Assembly: GCF_020529025.1 (NCBI RefSeq)
Contig: NZ_JACNMM010000009.1
Span: 1-64,000, forward strand
Reading direction: 5' to 3'
Source of the DNA: Oceaniglobus trochenteri
GTDB taxonomy: Bacteria; Pseudomonadota; Alphaproteobacteria; Rhodobacterales; Rhodobacteraceae
DNA length: 64,000 nt
Made by a program: the position numbers and the translations under genes. Under the pieces are notes generated by a model. That model was given only the letters and a program-made list of their open reading frames with translations. It made no database searches and was not told the origin of the DNA. This document shows positions 8,226-16,677 of this stretch, piece after piece; position 1 is the stretch's first letter, and every line of letters starts with the position of its first letter.

Positions 8226-9107
8226 TCAGGCGGGCTGGATGAACATCCGCTCGCTCTTGCCGTTTTTCGGGCCATCGCCCCGGATGGCGCGATAGGCGTG
8301 CCAGGTGGCATGGCCCAGCACCGGAAAGGCCAGGATCAGCCCAAGGCCCAGCGTCACCACCGATGCCAGGAACAGCGCCAGGACAATGGCCCCCCAGGCC
8401 AGCATCACCGGCAGGTTGTTCCACACCATGGCCATGCTGATGCCCAGGGCCGACAGCGCGTCGGTGCGTTCGGTCAGCAGCATCGGCACCGCAAAGACGC
8501 TGATGGCAAAGGCGAAGGCGGCAAAAAGCGCGCCGACGATCCCGCCCGCCAGAAGAAGCGCCCAGCCGGTGGGCGTGAAGAACAGCATCGGCACGATTTC
8601 CGATGTGCCGGGAAAGGCGACCATGCCGAAGAACAGCGCATAGATCAGGACAGCCGCCCGCATCCACAGCAGGAACAGCCCCAGCAGAAGCACCCCCATG
8701 AACAGCCCGGCCCGCCCCGAGCGGGGCCGCACGAAGACCATCTGCAGGTATCGCGTGCTTTCACCTTTTTCCAGGCGGCGGCTTTTCTCATAAAGGCCAT
8801 TGGCGATCAGCGGCCCCAGCACCATGAAGCCGGCCAGCGCCGGAAACAGCGCATAGTCGAATTCAAGCCGGAACAGGAACCAGACCACGAAGGCCGAAAC
8901 GATGAAGACCCCGATCCCGTAAAGCAGGCTGGGCAGCGGATTTGTCCAGGTGTCCGACCATCCGGCGCGCAGCCAGTCAAAGGCGGTGCGCCAGGGCAGG
9001 TTGCGGGCGTGGCTTTTTTCGCGCGGCAGCGGCGGCACCACCTTGGGGATCACGCCATCGGCATGGGGGTTGTCGGGGGGCGGGGGGGCGGAATGATCAC
9101 TCAGCAT
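8226..9107 (-). CDS. DUF2189 multi-pass membrane protein, last gene of the cco operon
   Basis: This 293-residue protein has a cytoplasmic proline-rich N-terminus and about six TM segments, including VFIVSAFVVWFLF and the C-terminal VVTLGLGLILAFPVLGHATWHAYRA, the pattern of DUF2189. Its start overlaps the stop of the 59-residue gene upstream, which overlaps ccoP, so it is probably co-transcribed with the cbb3 oxidase genes. DUF2189 proteins have no proven function. A role in oxidase assembly or in a linked membrane process is only suggested by the operon. Confidence 0.75.
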   Translation of the reverse strand: MLSDHSAPPPPDNPHADGVIPKVVPPLPREKSHARNLPWRTAFDWLRAGWSDTWTNPLPSLLYGIGVFIVSAFVVWFLFRLEFDYALFPALAGFMVLGPLIANGLYEKSRRLEKGESTRYLQMVFVRPRSGRAGLFMGVLLLGLFLLWMRAAVLIYALFFGMVAFPGTSEIVPMLFFTPTGWALLLAGGIVGALFAAFAFAISVFAVPMLLTERTDALSALGISMAMVWNNLPVMLAWGAIVLALFLASVVTLGLGLILAFPVLGHATWHAYRAIRGDGPKNGKSERMFIQPA

Positions 9108-9280
9108 GAGGGCTTCGCCGGGCGGTGAAACACGGCGCCTTCTTTTGAGGGCTGCACAAGCGCGCAGCCCGGTTGCGAGGACAGGGAAACGGTGACCAGA
9201 TGCGCATTCGCGGCCACGAAGACCGCGACGATCAGCAGGCCGATTCCGTAGGCAATCAGGCGCGGGCGCTCAATCTGCAT
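9101..9280 (-). CDS. 59-residue single-TM protein downstream of ccoP
   Basis: The frame starts at ATG 9280 inside the end of ccoP (11-base overlap) and stops at 9101 inside the start of the DUF2189 gene (7-base overlap). The product begins MQIERPRLIAYG, has one TM span (GIGLLIVAVFVAANAHLV), then a short tail with two Cys residues. Tight overlaps on both sides support it as a real gene although it is under 60 residues. No family is recognised. A small accessory protein of the oxidase is a plausible inference. Confidence 0.6.
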   Translation of the reverse strand: MQIERPRLIAYGIGLLIVAVFVAANAHLVTVSLSSQPGCALVQPSKEGAVFHRPAKPSC

Positions 9281-10154
9281 CTTTCGCCTCGTGCGCCATG
9301 TCCTGGATGTAGAGCGTCAGCATCATCCGGTCGGCCACGGTCAGCCGGTCTTCCCAGGCGGGCATCCAGCCCTGGCGCCCGGCATTGATCGTGGTGAACA
9401 TCGTCTGGTCGTCGCTGCCGTAGATCCAGCTTGCATCGGTCAGGTTGGGGGCGCCCAGATCCTGCAGGCCCTTCGCATCCTCGCCGTGACAGCTGGCGCA
9501 GTTCTCCTCGAAGATCACCGCGCCCTCGTCCAGCCGCTCTTGGCTGGCCTCGGTCTCCAGCCCCGACAGGGACTGGACGTAATCCACGACCACGCGAATC
9601 TGATCGCGGCTCAGGATGCCGCTTTCGCCGAAGGCCAGCATCTGGGCAAAGCGCGAATCGGGGTGGGGCGAATTGATGCCGACGCGCAGGGTCTCCATGA
9701 TGGTGTCGGCGTCGCCGCCCCACAGCCAGGCTTCGTCGACCAGGCTGGGAAAGCCCGGCCCCCCATCGGCCTTCTGGCCATGACACCCGGCGCAGTTGTC
9801 GCCGAACAGCGTGGGCGCGGTGCGCGTGACATGGGCCATCAGTGCCGGATCGGCGCGGATCTCCTCGGCCGGTAGGGTCGCGATCTGGTCGGTCCAGACG
9901 GCGCGCGCGGCATTGGCCGCCATGACCCGCTGTTCCACCTTGTCCTGCTGGTCATAGCCCAGCAGGCCCTTGGTATAGGTCGTCACCACGGGCCAGGCGG
10001 GCATCAGCACCCAATAGACCACGGCCCAGATATGGGTGACGATGATGAAGAACCAGACGGCCCGCGGCACGCGTGTGTTCAGCTCGGTGATGCCGTTCCA
10101 TTCATGGCCGGTCGTCAGGTGACCGGTGAGGGGATCGCGTTCTTTTACCGACAT
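9270..10154 (-). CDS. ccoP: cbb3-type cytochrome c oxidase subunit III (diheme cytochrome c)
   Basis: The 294-residue protein has one N-terminal TM span (about residues 34-52) and two periplasmic class I cytochrome c domains with heme motifs CAGCH (121-125) and CASCH (219-223). Met ligand candidates lie downstream in each domain. CcoP receives electrons from soluble or membrane cytochromes and passes them to CcoO and CcoN in the high-affinity terminal oxidase used at low oxygen. It overlaps ccoQ by 10 bases upstream and the 59-residue gene downstream. Confidence 0.95.
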   Translation of the reverse strand: MSVKERDPLTGHLTTGHEWNGITELNTRVPRAVWFFIIVTHIWAVVYWVLMPAWPVVTTYTKGLLGYDQQDKVEQRVMAANAARAVWTDQIATLPAEEIRADPALMAHVTRTAPTLFGDNCAGCHGQKADGGPGFPSLVDEAWLWGGDADTIMETLRVGINSPHPDSRFAQMLAFGESGILSRDQIRVVVDYVQSLSGLETEASQERLDEGAVIFEENCASCHGEDAKGLQDLGAPNLTDASWIYGSDDQTMFTTINAGRQGWMPAWEDRLTVADRMMLTLYIQDMAHEAKDAD

Positions 10155-10315
10155 GGTCCGTCCTCATCATCCAGGATGCTCTTGGCGGCCGTGTCGAACC
10201 GGTTTCCCAGCGATGGCCAGAAGGCATAGGCGGTGATCCCGATGGACAGGGCGATCAGGTAGAACAGGCCGAACGACTTGGCGAGGACCAGCGTGAATTC
10301 GTGACTCATCTCCAT
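10145..10315 (-). CDS. ccoQ: cbb3-type oxidase subunit CcoQ
   Basis: This 56-residue protein has a single TM span (FGLFYLIALSIGITAYAFWP) followed by NRFDTAAKSILDDEDGP, the usual CcoQ/FixQ pattern. The start is the ATG at 10315, preceded by AGGAG at a workable distance. A second ATG two codons later is also possible. CcoQ stabilises the interaction of CcoP with the CcoNO core. It sits in the standard position between ccoO and ccoP. Confidence 0.9.
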   Translation of the reverse strand: MEMSHEFTLVLAKSFGLFYLIALSIGITAYAFWPSLGNRFDTAAKSILDDEDGPCR

Positions 10316-10319
10316 CGGT

Positions 10320-11096
10320 TCATTCTCCTCTTGCCGGTTGGGTTTCGGCGGCAACATCGGTGAGACCGCCGAGAATCTGGAGATAGGCGACAAGGGCGTC
10401 CATCTCGGTCAGCAGGTCGGTCCGCCCGTCGAAGGTGCGGATGTTGGTGGCGTCGCCATAGCGTTCGGCGACGCCATCGGCGCGGTCGGTTTCCGGGCGC
10501 GACTGACCCAGGGCATCGCTGGCGGCGTTCTCGATCTGCTCGTCGGTGTAGGGCACGCCCACCGTGCGCAGGGCGGCAAGCCGGTCGGGCAGGCTGGCGG
10601 TTTCCAGCTGTGTCTCAAGCAGGAAGGCATATTGCGGCATCACCGATTCCGGCACCAGGTCGCGCGGATCGACAAGGTGGCGCACCTGCCAGTCGTCCGA
10701 GTATTTCTCGCCCACGCGGGCCAGATCGGGGCCCGTCCGCTTCGACCCCCAGAGCATGGGGTGATCGTACTGCGATTCGACGGCCAGCGAATAGGGGCCG
10801 TAACGATCGACCTCGTCCTGAAGGCTGCGGATCATCTGGCTATGGCAGGCATAGCAACCTTCGCGGATGTAGATGTCGCGCCCGGCCTGTTCCAGCGGGG
10901 TATAGACCCGCATGTCGGGCGCTGCCTCGACCGTGTCGTCGATGGTGAACAGCGGTGCGATCTCGACGATGCCACCGACACTGGCGGCGGCGATGATGCC
11001 GATGGTCAGGGCCATGGAATGCCGCTCGGCGCGGTAATGGGTCTTGGCCTGGAATTCGAACAGGCGGGCGAAGGGAGACAAGAGTTTGCGCCACAT
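10320..11096 (-). CDS. ccoO: cbb3-type cytochrome c oxidase subunit II (monoheme cytochrome c)
   Basis: This 258-residue protein has an N-terminal TM anchor (about residues 30-50) and the heme c motif CYACH (81-85), with family segments YGPYSLAVESQYDHPMLWGS and GPDLARVGEKYSDDW. The start at 11096 (MWRKLL) is the conserved CcoO-type beginning, and longer frames upstream run into ccoN. CcoO carries electrons from CcoP to the catalytic subunit. It lies 4 bases after ccoN. Confidence 0.95.
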   Translation of the reverse strand: MWRKLLSPFARLFEFQAKTHYRAERHSMALTIGIIAAASVGGIVEIAPLFTIDDTVEAAPDMRVYTPLEQAGRDIYIREGCYACHSQMIRSLQDEVDRYGPYSLAVESQYDHPMLWGSKRTGPDLARVGEKYSDDWQVRHLVDPRDLVPESVMPQYAFLLETQLETASLPDRLAALRTVGVPYTDEQIENAASDALGQSRPETDRADGVAERYGDATNIRTFDGRTDLLTEMDALVAYLQILGGLTDVAAETQPARGE

Positions 11097-11100
11097 GATC

Positions 11101-12753
11101 CTATTCTCCTGCGGGTACGGCGGGCTCGGCCGCTTCGGAGTTGGTGGGATAGTCGAGATGGGGCGCATGGTCGGGCACCCTGCGGATGGTCATCACGACG
11201 TTGTAAAGCGCCAGGACGGCCCCCGCGAGGAACAGCGCCCCGCCGGCCGCACGCGCGATGTAATAGGGGTGCATGGCCACCAGCGTGTCGGTGAAGGAAT
11301 AGGCCAGGGTGCCGCTTTCGGTATAGGTACGCCACATCAACCCCTGGGTGATGCCACTGTTCCACATGGCGAAAACGTAGATCACCGTCCCCGACAGGGC
11401 GAGCCAGAAGTGCCATTCGACCAGCTTCCAGGAATACATCGTCTTCTTGCGCCACAGCACCGGCGTCAGCGCATAGATCGACCCGAAAGTGATCAGCGCG
11501 ACCCAGCCCATGGCCCCGGCGTGAACATGGCCCACGGTCCAGTCGGTGTAATGCGACAGCGAGTTCACGGCGCGCACGGCCATGAACGACCCCTCGAAGG
11601 TGGACAGGCCATAGAAGACCGCCGCCACCATCATGAAGCGCAGCGTGGCATCGTCACGCACCTTTCCCCAGGCGCCGTTCAGCGTCATCAGGGCGTTGCC
11701 CGCACTGGCCCAGCTGGGAATCAGCAGCATCACCGAAAAGGTCATGCCAAGGGTCTGCACCCACTGGGGCAGGGCGGTGTAGTGCAGGTGGTGCGACCCC
11801 ACCCAGATGTAGAAGAACACGATGCCCCAGAACGACAGGATCGACAGCCGGTAGGAATAGATCGGCCGCTCGGCCCGCTTGGGCAGGAAGTAATACAGCA
11901 TCCCCAGAAAGCCGGTGGTCAGGAAGAAGGCCACGGCGTTGTGCCCGTACCACCACTGCGTCATGGCGTCCTGCACCCCCGAGAATAGGGAATAGCTTTT
12001 CGCGCCCCCCCACGACGCCGGCACCGCCAGGTTGTTGACGATATGCAGGATGGCAACCACCAGGATGAACGACATGTAGTACCAATTGGCCACATAGATG
12101 TGGGGTTCGTTCCGGCGGGCCAGGGTGCGCATGTAAAGGATGAAATAGACGACCCAGACAATCACCAGCCAGATGTCGGCATACCATTCCGGTTCGGCGT
12201 ATTCCTTGGACTGGGTGACCCCCATGATATAGCCGCTGGCGGCCACGATGCAGAACAGGTTGAAGCCCAGCAGGACGAACCAGGGTGAAACCTGACCGGC
12301 CAGACGTGCGCGGCTGGTGCGCTGCATGACATGGAAAGACGTGGCAATCAGGGCATTGCCCCCGAAGCCGAAGATCACCCCCGAGGTATGCACCGGGCGG
12401 ATGCGCCCAAAGCTGGACCAGGCGGCATCGAACCGCAGGTCGGGCCAGGCCAGCTGTGCCGCCACCCAGACGCCCATGCCCATGCCGACCACCGCCCAGA
12501 GAAGCGCGATGACGATGCCCACTTTCGTGGGGTCGTCATAATAGCTCATGGTGCGGTCTTCGGTCGGTTCCGGGTCGTCAAGCGCCCGCATGGCGACCAC
12601 CAGGATCACCGCGGCAAAAAGCACGACGATCCAGCCGTGAACGCCCATCGGGTCGCCGTGCCCCGCTGCGGCCAGAAGGAAGCCGGCCAGCAGGACAAGA
12701 CCGGAGAGGATCATGGCAAGCTGCCGCTCGCCGCTTTTCAGTTGCGTCATCAA
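11101..12753 (-). CDS. ccoN: cbb3-type cytochrome c oxidase catalytic subunit I
   Basis: The 550-residue multi-span heme-copper oxidase subunit has the CcoN landmarks IRPVHTSGVIFGFGGN and SFHVMQR near the start, a His-rich metal site region (WWYGHNAVAFFLTTGF) and the HLHYTALP and HVHAGAMGWV segments. These supply ligands for heme b, heme b3 and CuB. It reduces oxygen to water with proton pumping and a high oxygen affinity. The N-terminus has extra TM segments before the core. Its ATG overlaps the ccoS stop by 4 bases. Confidence 0.95.
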   Translation of the reverse strand: MMTQLKSGERQLAMILSGLVLLAGFLLAAAGHGDPMGVHGWIVVLFAAVILVVAMRALDDPEPTEDRTMSYYDDPTKVGIVIALLWAVVGMGMGVWVAAQLAWPDLRFDAAWSSFGRIRPVHTSGVIFGFGGNALIATSFHVMQRTSRARLAGQVSPWFVLLGFNLFCIVAASGYIMGVTQSKEYAEPEWYADIWLVIVWVVYFILYMRTLARRNEPHIYVANWYYMSFILVVAILHIVNNLAVPASWGGAKSYSLFSGVQDAMTQWWYGHNAVAFFLTTGFLGMLYYFLPKRAERPIYSYRLSILSFWGIVFFYIWVGSHHLHYTALPQWVQTLGMTFSVMLLIPSWASAGNALMTLNGAWGKVRDDATLRFMMVAAVFYGLSTFEGSFMAVRAVNSLSHYTDWTVGHVHAGAMGWVALITFGSIYALTPVLWRKKTMYSWKLVEWHFWLALSGTVIYVFAMWNSGITQGLMWRTYTESGTLAYSFTDTLVAMHPYYIARAAGGALFLAGAVLALYNVVMTIRRVPDHAPHLDYPTNSEAAEPAVPAGE

Positions 12754-12947
12754 CGGTCGGTTTCCTTGTGTTTGCGGTTCGTCGCCCGCCCCTTGGGGGC
12801 AAGTGGCCGGTCGTCGGCATAAAGGATGCGTTCGGCATCGCCGGACATGTCATCGTATTGGTCGGCGCGCAGGCTCCACAGAAAGGCGGCGACGCCGACG
12901 GCGCCCATGGCCAGCGAAACGGGGATCAGGACGATCAGGATGCTCAT
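12750..12947 (-). CDS. ccoS: cbb3 oxidase assembly protein CcoS
   Basis: The 65-residue protein starts MSILIVLIPVSLAMGAVGVAAFLWSLRADQYDD, the characteristic CcoS/FixS pattern of one TM span followed by QYDD and a short tail. CcoS is needed for insertion of the redox cofactors into cbb3 oxidase. It overlaps ccoI upstream (start at 12947 against the ccoI stop at 12944) and ccoN downstream, so the assembly and structural genes form one transcription unit here. Confidence 0.9.
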   Translation of the reverse strand: MSILIVLIPVSLAMGAVGVAAFLWSLRADQYDDMSGDAERILYADDRPLAPKGRATNRKHKETDR

Positions 12948-15118
12948 GCCGGCGCCTCCTTCACGGACTTGGACGGTGCCTCGGGCGTGCCGGTTCCGGC
13001 AGCCCGGTTCAGCCGCAGTGAATTGGCGACAACCAGGATCGAACTCGACGACATGGCGATCGCGGCAATCAGTGGGGTCACATAGCCTGCTACGGCCAGC
13101 GGAATGGCGATGCAGTTGTAGACCACGGCAAGGCCGAAGTTCTGGCGCACGATCCGCGCCGTTTGCCGGGCCACCTCCAGCGCGGTGGGCACCGCCGCCA
13201 GGCCCGGGCGCAGGAACACGAAGTCGGCGGCGGCGCGCCCGGCATCGGTGGCGCTGGCCGGGGACATGGACACATGGGCGGCGGCAAGGGCCGGGGTGTC
13301 GTTCAACCCGTCCCCCACCATCAGAACCCGGTGCCCGGCGTCGTCCAGCGCCTGGAGATGTGCGACCTTTCCGGCAGGCGTCAGCCCGTGATGGCAGGCC
13401 AGATCGCCCAGTTGCCGGGCCATGGCCGCGACGGGGCGCTCTCCGTCGCCCGAGATGATCTCGCAGATCAGGCCCTTGTCGCGCAGGCTGTCCATGGCCT
13501 GCTCGGCACCCTGGCGCAGTGTCTCGCTCAGCGGAATGCGCAGCATGTCGCCACCCTCGAACGCGAAGGCCGGCCCGTCGCCATCGCGCGGGGCCAGGGC
13601 GATCTCGGCCACCCAGGCGGCGCGCCCCAGGCGAACCAGGCGACCGTCCTCCAGCCGTCCTTCGACGCCAAAGCCCGGCCTTTCGGCGGTGTCCGTCACC
13701 AGGGTGCCGGACCAGGGCAGGCCCGCCGCGATGGCACGGGCGGCGGGGTGGGTCGATCCGGCGGCAAGGGCCGCAAGGGCGCCGGGCAGGTTCGCGCCGC
13801 CACCTGCCATCTCGGTCCCTTCGCTGAGCGTGCCGGTCTTGTCGAAGGCGATGTGATCGACCTGGGCCAGCCGCTCCAGCGCCGAACCGTCCTTCATCAG
13901 GATGCCGTCGCGCATCAGCCGCCCTGCGGCCACCACATGGGCCACGGGAACGGCAAGGGCCAGGGCGCAGGGGCAGGTGACGATCAGCACGCTGATGGCC
14001 ACGAAGGCCGACGTCTGCCAATCGCCGCTTGCAAAGACCCAGCCAAGGAACGTGGCCGCGGCCAGGATGTGGATGACCGGCGCATAGAACCGCGCGACGC
14101 GGTCGGCAATGCGCACATAGCGCCCGCGCCCCTCTTCGGCGGTGGCCAGCATCCTTGTCATGTCGGCCACGAAGGATTCGCTGACCGGGCGCAGCGCCAG
14201 CACGTCGACCGGGCCGGTGATGTTCAGCGCGCCTGCCTCGATCTCGTCATCCGGCCCGGCGCTGACGGGCAGCGATTCGCCCGTGACAAGGGCGCGGTCC
14301 AGGTCGGTGCTGCCGCGCAGGATGCGCGCGTCGACAGGCATCCGTTCGCCCGGCGGAATGCGCAGAACCATGTCGGGCCGGATATCGGCCGAGGCCACCT
14401 TGTGCGTCGTTCCGTCGGGGCGCAGTTCAAGGGCGTCCTTCACCGTCAGCTTGGCAAGGCCCGCCATGGCATTGCGCGCCTTGCAGCGCATCCGGTGATC
14501 CAGATAGCGGCCGATCAGAAGGAAGAAGGTCAGGGTGAGGGCGGCGTCGAAGAACACCTCGGCCCCGCCACGCAGGGTTTCAAAGACGCTCAGCACCAGC
14601 GCCAGCAGAAGCGCCAGCGCGATGGGAACATCCATGTTCATCCGCCCTTGGCGCAGCGCACCCCAGGCCGAGACAAAGAAGAAGCGCCCGGAATAAAGGA
14701 TGATCGGCACCGCGATCATGCCCGAAAGCACATGCAGGATGTCGCGCATCGCGCCATCCGCCCCGGCCCAGACCGACACCGACATCAGCATGACGTTCAT
14801 CGCGCCGAATCCGGCAATCGCCACCCCCCGCAAAAGCGCCTGGCCGACAAGATCCTTGCCCGCGTCCTGCATGTCGGTCGCGTCGATGACGGTGGCCGGA
14901 TGGCCGATCTTCGCCAGCAGCGCCAGCAGGCTGTCGAGATCGAAGCTGGAATCCGCCGGTTGCACCTCGATCCGGCGCAACGTCAGGTTGACCCGGCTGC
15001 TGGCGACCTGGGGCACCTTGTCCAGCGCACCCTCGATCGTGGCCATGCAGCCGCCGCATCGGATGGAGGGCGCGGAAAGCGCGATCGGTCTCGCTGGGGC
15101 CTGTTCGAAAATGGACAC
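12944..15118 (-). CDS. ccoI: Copper-translocating P1B-type ATPase for cbb3 oxidase assembly
   Basis: This 724-residue heavy-metal ATPase has an N-terminal metal-binding domain (CGGC near residue 22), membrane helices with CPC (VTCPCALALAVP), the phosphorylation site DKTGT, an HP pair in STHPAAR and the hinge GDGLNDTPAL. CcoI/FixI proteins export copper to the periplasm for the CuB centre of CcoN, and the adjacent ccoS and ccoN confirm this role over general copper detoxification. It is the first gene of the operon. Normally ccoGHIS lies downstream of ccoNOQP, so its position here is unusual. Confidence 0.93.
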   Translation of the reverse strand: MSIFEQAPARPIALSAPSIRCGGCMATIEGALDKVPQVASSRVNLTLRRIEVQPADSSFDLDSLLALLAKIGHPATVIDATDMQDAGKDLVGQALLRGVAIAGFGAMNVMLMSVSVWAGADGAMRDILHVLSGMIAVPIILYSGRFFFVSAWGALRQGRMNMDVPIALALLLALVLSVFETLRGGAEVFFDAALTLTFFLLIGRYLDHRMRCKARNAMAGLAKLTVKDALELRPDGTTHKVASADIRPDMVLRIPPGERMPVDARILRGSTDLDRALVTGESLPVSAGPDDEIEAGALNITGPVDVLALRPVSESFVADMTRMLATAEEGRGRYVRIADRVARFYAPVIHILAAATFLGWVFASGDWQTSAFVAISVLIVTCPCALALAVPVAHVVAAGRLMRDGILMKDGSALERLAQVDHIAFDKTGTLSEGTEMAGGGANLPGALAALAAGSTHPAARAIAAGLPWSGTLVTDTAERPGFGVEGRLEDGRLVRLGRAAWVAEIALAPRDGDGPAFAFEGGDMLRIPLSETLRQGAEQAMDSLRDKGLICEIISGDGERPVAAMARQLGDLACHHGLTPAGKVAHLQALDDAGHRVLMVGDGLNDTPALAAAHVSMSPASATDAGRAAADFVFLRPGLAAVPTALEVARQTARIVRQNFGLAVVYNCIAIPLAVAGYVTPLIAAIAMSSSSILVVANSLRLNRAAGTGTPEAPSKSVKEAPA

Positions 15119-15142
15119 GGCACGATACCTTTCAGCACGTCT

Positions 15143-15158
15143 TCACAAGGGATTGTGA
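15143..15158. promoter_or_regulatory. Inverted repeat upstream of the cco operon, possible regulator site
   Basis: TCACAA-N4-TTGTGA is a perfect 6-4-6 inverted repeat 25 bases upstream of the ccoI start. Its position suits control of the oxidase operon. It is not a canonical FNR/FixK box (TTGAT-N4-ATCAA), and its half sites face the opposite way to a CRP site. The rest of 15119-15409 shows no gene and no box that I could identify. Function is a guess. Confidence 0.3.
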
Positions 15159-15409
15159 TTATTCCTTTTACCGCGATCCTGTCACAGTTTCAAATGATGT
15201 GCCTTGAAGATCGCCGGCCTGCGTCGTTATGCGCTGACGCTGGCGCGCAGGTGGGGGGCGCAAGCAGGGGTTGAAAGCGCCACGATTCCTGCCCGGACTG
15301 GGCCGGCTCCACCCGAGGGTCTGATGACCGGCACGGCCGCATAACCCGCCCCTTGCGAAAGGCGGGCGCCGGGCGTCGGCGTAAAACTGCCGGTGATATT
15401 TCTGGAAAT

Positions 15410-15486
15410 TGGTCGGGCTGAGAGGATTCGAACCTCCGACCCCCTGCTCCCGAAGCAGGTGCGCTACCAGGCTGCGCTACAGCCCG
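15410..15486 (-). tRNA. tRNA-Pro(CGG)
   Basis: On the minus strand the 77-nt sequence folds as a complete cloverleaf. The acceptor starts CGGGCTG and ends CAGCCCG-A-CCA (CCA encoded), the anticodon stem CCTGC/GCAGG encloses the loop TTCGGGA with anticodon CGG, and the T-arm has GGTTCGAATCC. It lies alone between the cco operon and an exporter gene. Confidence 0.95.
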
Positions 15487-15501
15487 ACCTTGGGGTGGGG
15501 G

Positions 15502-16509
15502 TTACTTCGTTGTGCGCCGTTTGGCAAGGGCCTCATACCCCGGAGGGATGCGATTTGCGCGCTCTCGCAACATCGCGCTGATCCGCGCGGGCGAACCGGT
15601 TTCGCGGGGCGATTTGTTCTCAAGCACGGGGGTGTTGCGCGACACGCCGCCGATGGTTTCGCGCAGCACGATGTAAAGCCCGCTGCCAATGATGATGGCC
15701 GCCCCCACGAAGGTAAGAAGATCGGGCGTCTCGTCGAAGAACAGAAGTCCGTAACCGGCGGCCCAGAGGATCTGGGAATACTGCATCGGGGCCACCACGG
15801 CGGCATCTCCCGCCCGGTAGGCGGCAATCATGATCAGGCCGGCAACGAAACCGAAGGCCGACAGCAGGCCCACAAGCCCGATATCCTCGATCGGCATGGG
15901 GCGATAGATAAAGGGCAGGATGCAGGCCATGACGACGAAGTTGCTGACCATCGGATACAGCATCAGGACCGCGCTGCGTTCGTCTCGCCCGATCTTGCGC
16001 ATGATGACCGAAGCGGTGGCGCTGCCGATGGCGGCGGAAAGGGCCGCCAGGTGGCCCAGCGAAAGCGCCGCCGCACCGGGGCGCAGCACCACCATCACGC
16101 CGATCAGGCCCACGACGATGGCCGCCCAGCGATGCGCGCCCACCTTTTCGTGCAGGATCGGGATTGCCAGGATCGTGATCAGCATGGGCGAGGCGAAAAG
16201 GATGGCATAGGTCTGGGCCAGGGGCAGGATCGAAAAGGCATAGAACCCGCAGAACCCGGTCAGAACCGACGCAAGGGTGCGCGCCGCCGTCCACCAGGGA
16301 TGCACCGGGCGTAGGTTGCCGCTGGTCGAATCGCGCATCAGCATGATCGTGGCCAGCGGGAAGCTGAACAGCACCGAAAAGAAGATAATCTGGAAAGGGG
16401 CATAGTTGCCGCCCAGCACCTTAACGATCACATCGTGGGTCGCAAAGATGCCGAAGGCCGCCAGGGCAAGAAGCGCACCGCTGATGTTGGATTTCGACGA
16501 GTCTGCCAT
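15502..16509 (-). CDS. EamA/DMT-superfamily transporter
   Basis: The 335-residue protein has ten predicted TM segments arranged as two EamA repeats. The first starts at LLALAAFGIFATHDVIVKVLGG and the second at AALSAAIGSATASVIMRKIGR. The Rhodobacterales have many such paralogues exporting metabolites or amino acids. The substrate cannot be told from sequence. The C-terminal 45 or so residues are hydrophilic and extend past the last span. It stands alone, about 170 bases from leuB, with no visible terminator of note between. Confidence 0.85.
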   Translation of the reverse strand: MADSSKSNISGALLALAAFGIFATHDVIVKVLGGNYAPFQIIFFSVLFSFPLATIMLMRDSTSGNLRPVHPWWTAARTLASVLTGFCGFYAFSILPLAQTYAILFASPMLITILAIPILHEKVGAHRWAAIVVGLIGVMVVLRPGAAALSLGHLAALSAAIGSATASVIMRKIGRDERSAVLMLYPMVSNFVVMACILPFIYRPMPIEDIGLVGLLSAFGFVAGLIMIAAYRAGDAAVVAPMQYSQILWAAGYGLLFFDETPDLLTFVGAAIIIGSGLYIVLRETIGGVSRNTPVLENKSPRETGSPARISAMLRERANRIPPGYEALAKRRTTK

Positions 16510-16677
16510 GTTGCCGCCTCCGGGTTTCCACCCTGTTCGGACAGATGGGCGGGGGGGTCAAGCCCGTGTTCGGCCGTGACGCGATATTGCGCCGGTGGGC
16601 ATCGGGGGGCGGGGCTGTCGCGCCGCGGTGCCGGGTGCCGGTCGCATCCCCGGGGGGCGTGACCGGCGCCCGCATGG

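Noticed and set aside
13163-15274. A 703-codon open frame on the plus strand opposite ccoI
   Set aside because: It mirrors a certain P-type ATPase gene. High GC and third-position bias keep antisense frames open. The protein is low-complexity with no domain.
15119-15409. An FNR or FixK box in front of ccoI
   Set aside because: No TTGAT-N4-ATCAA match was seen on either strand. Only the atypical inverted repeat at 15143 was found.
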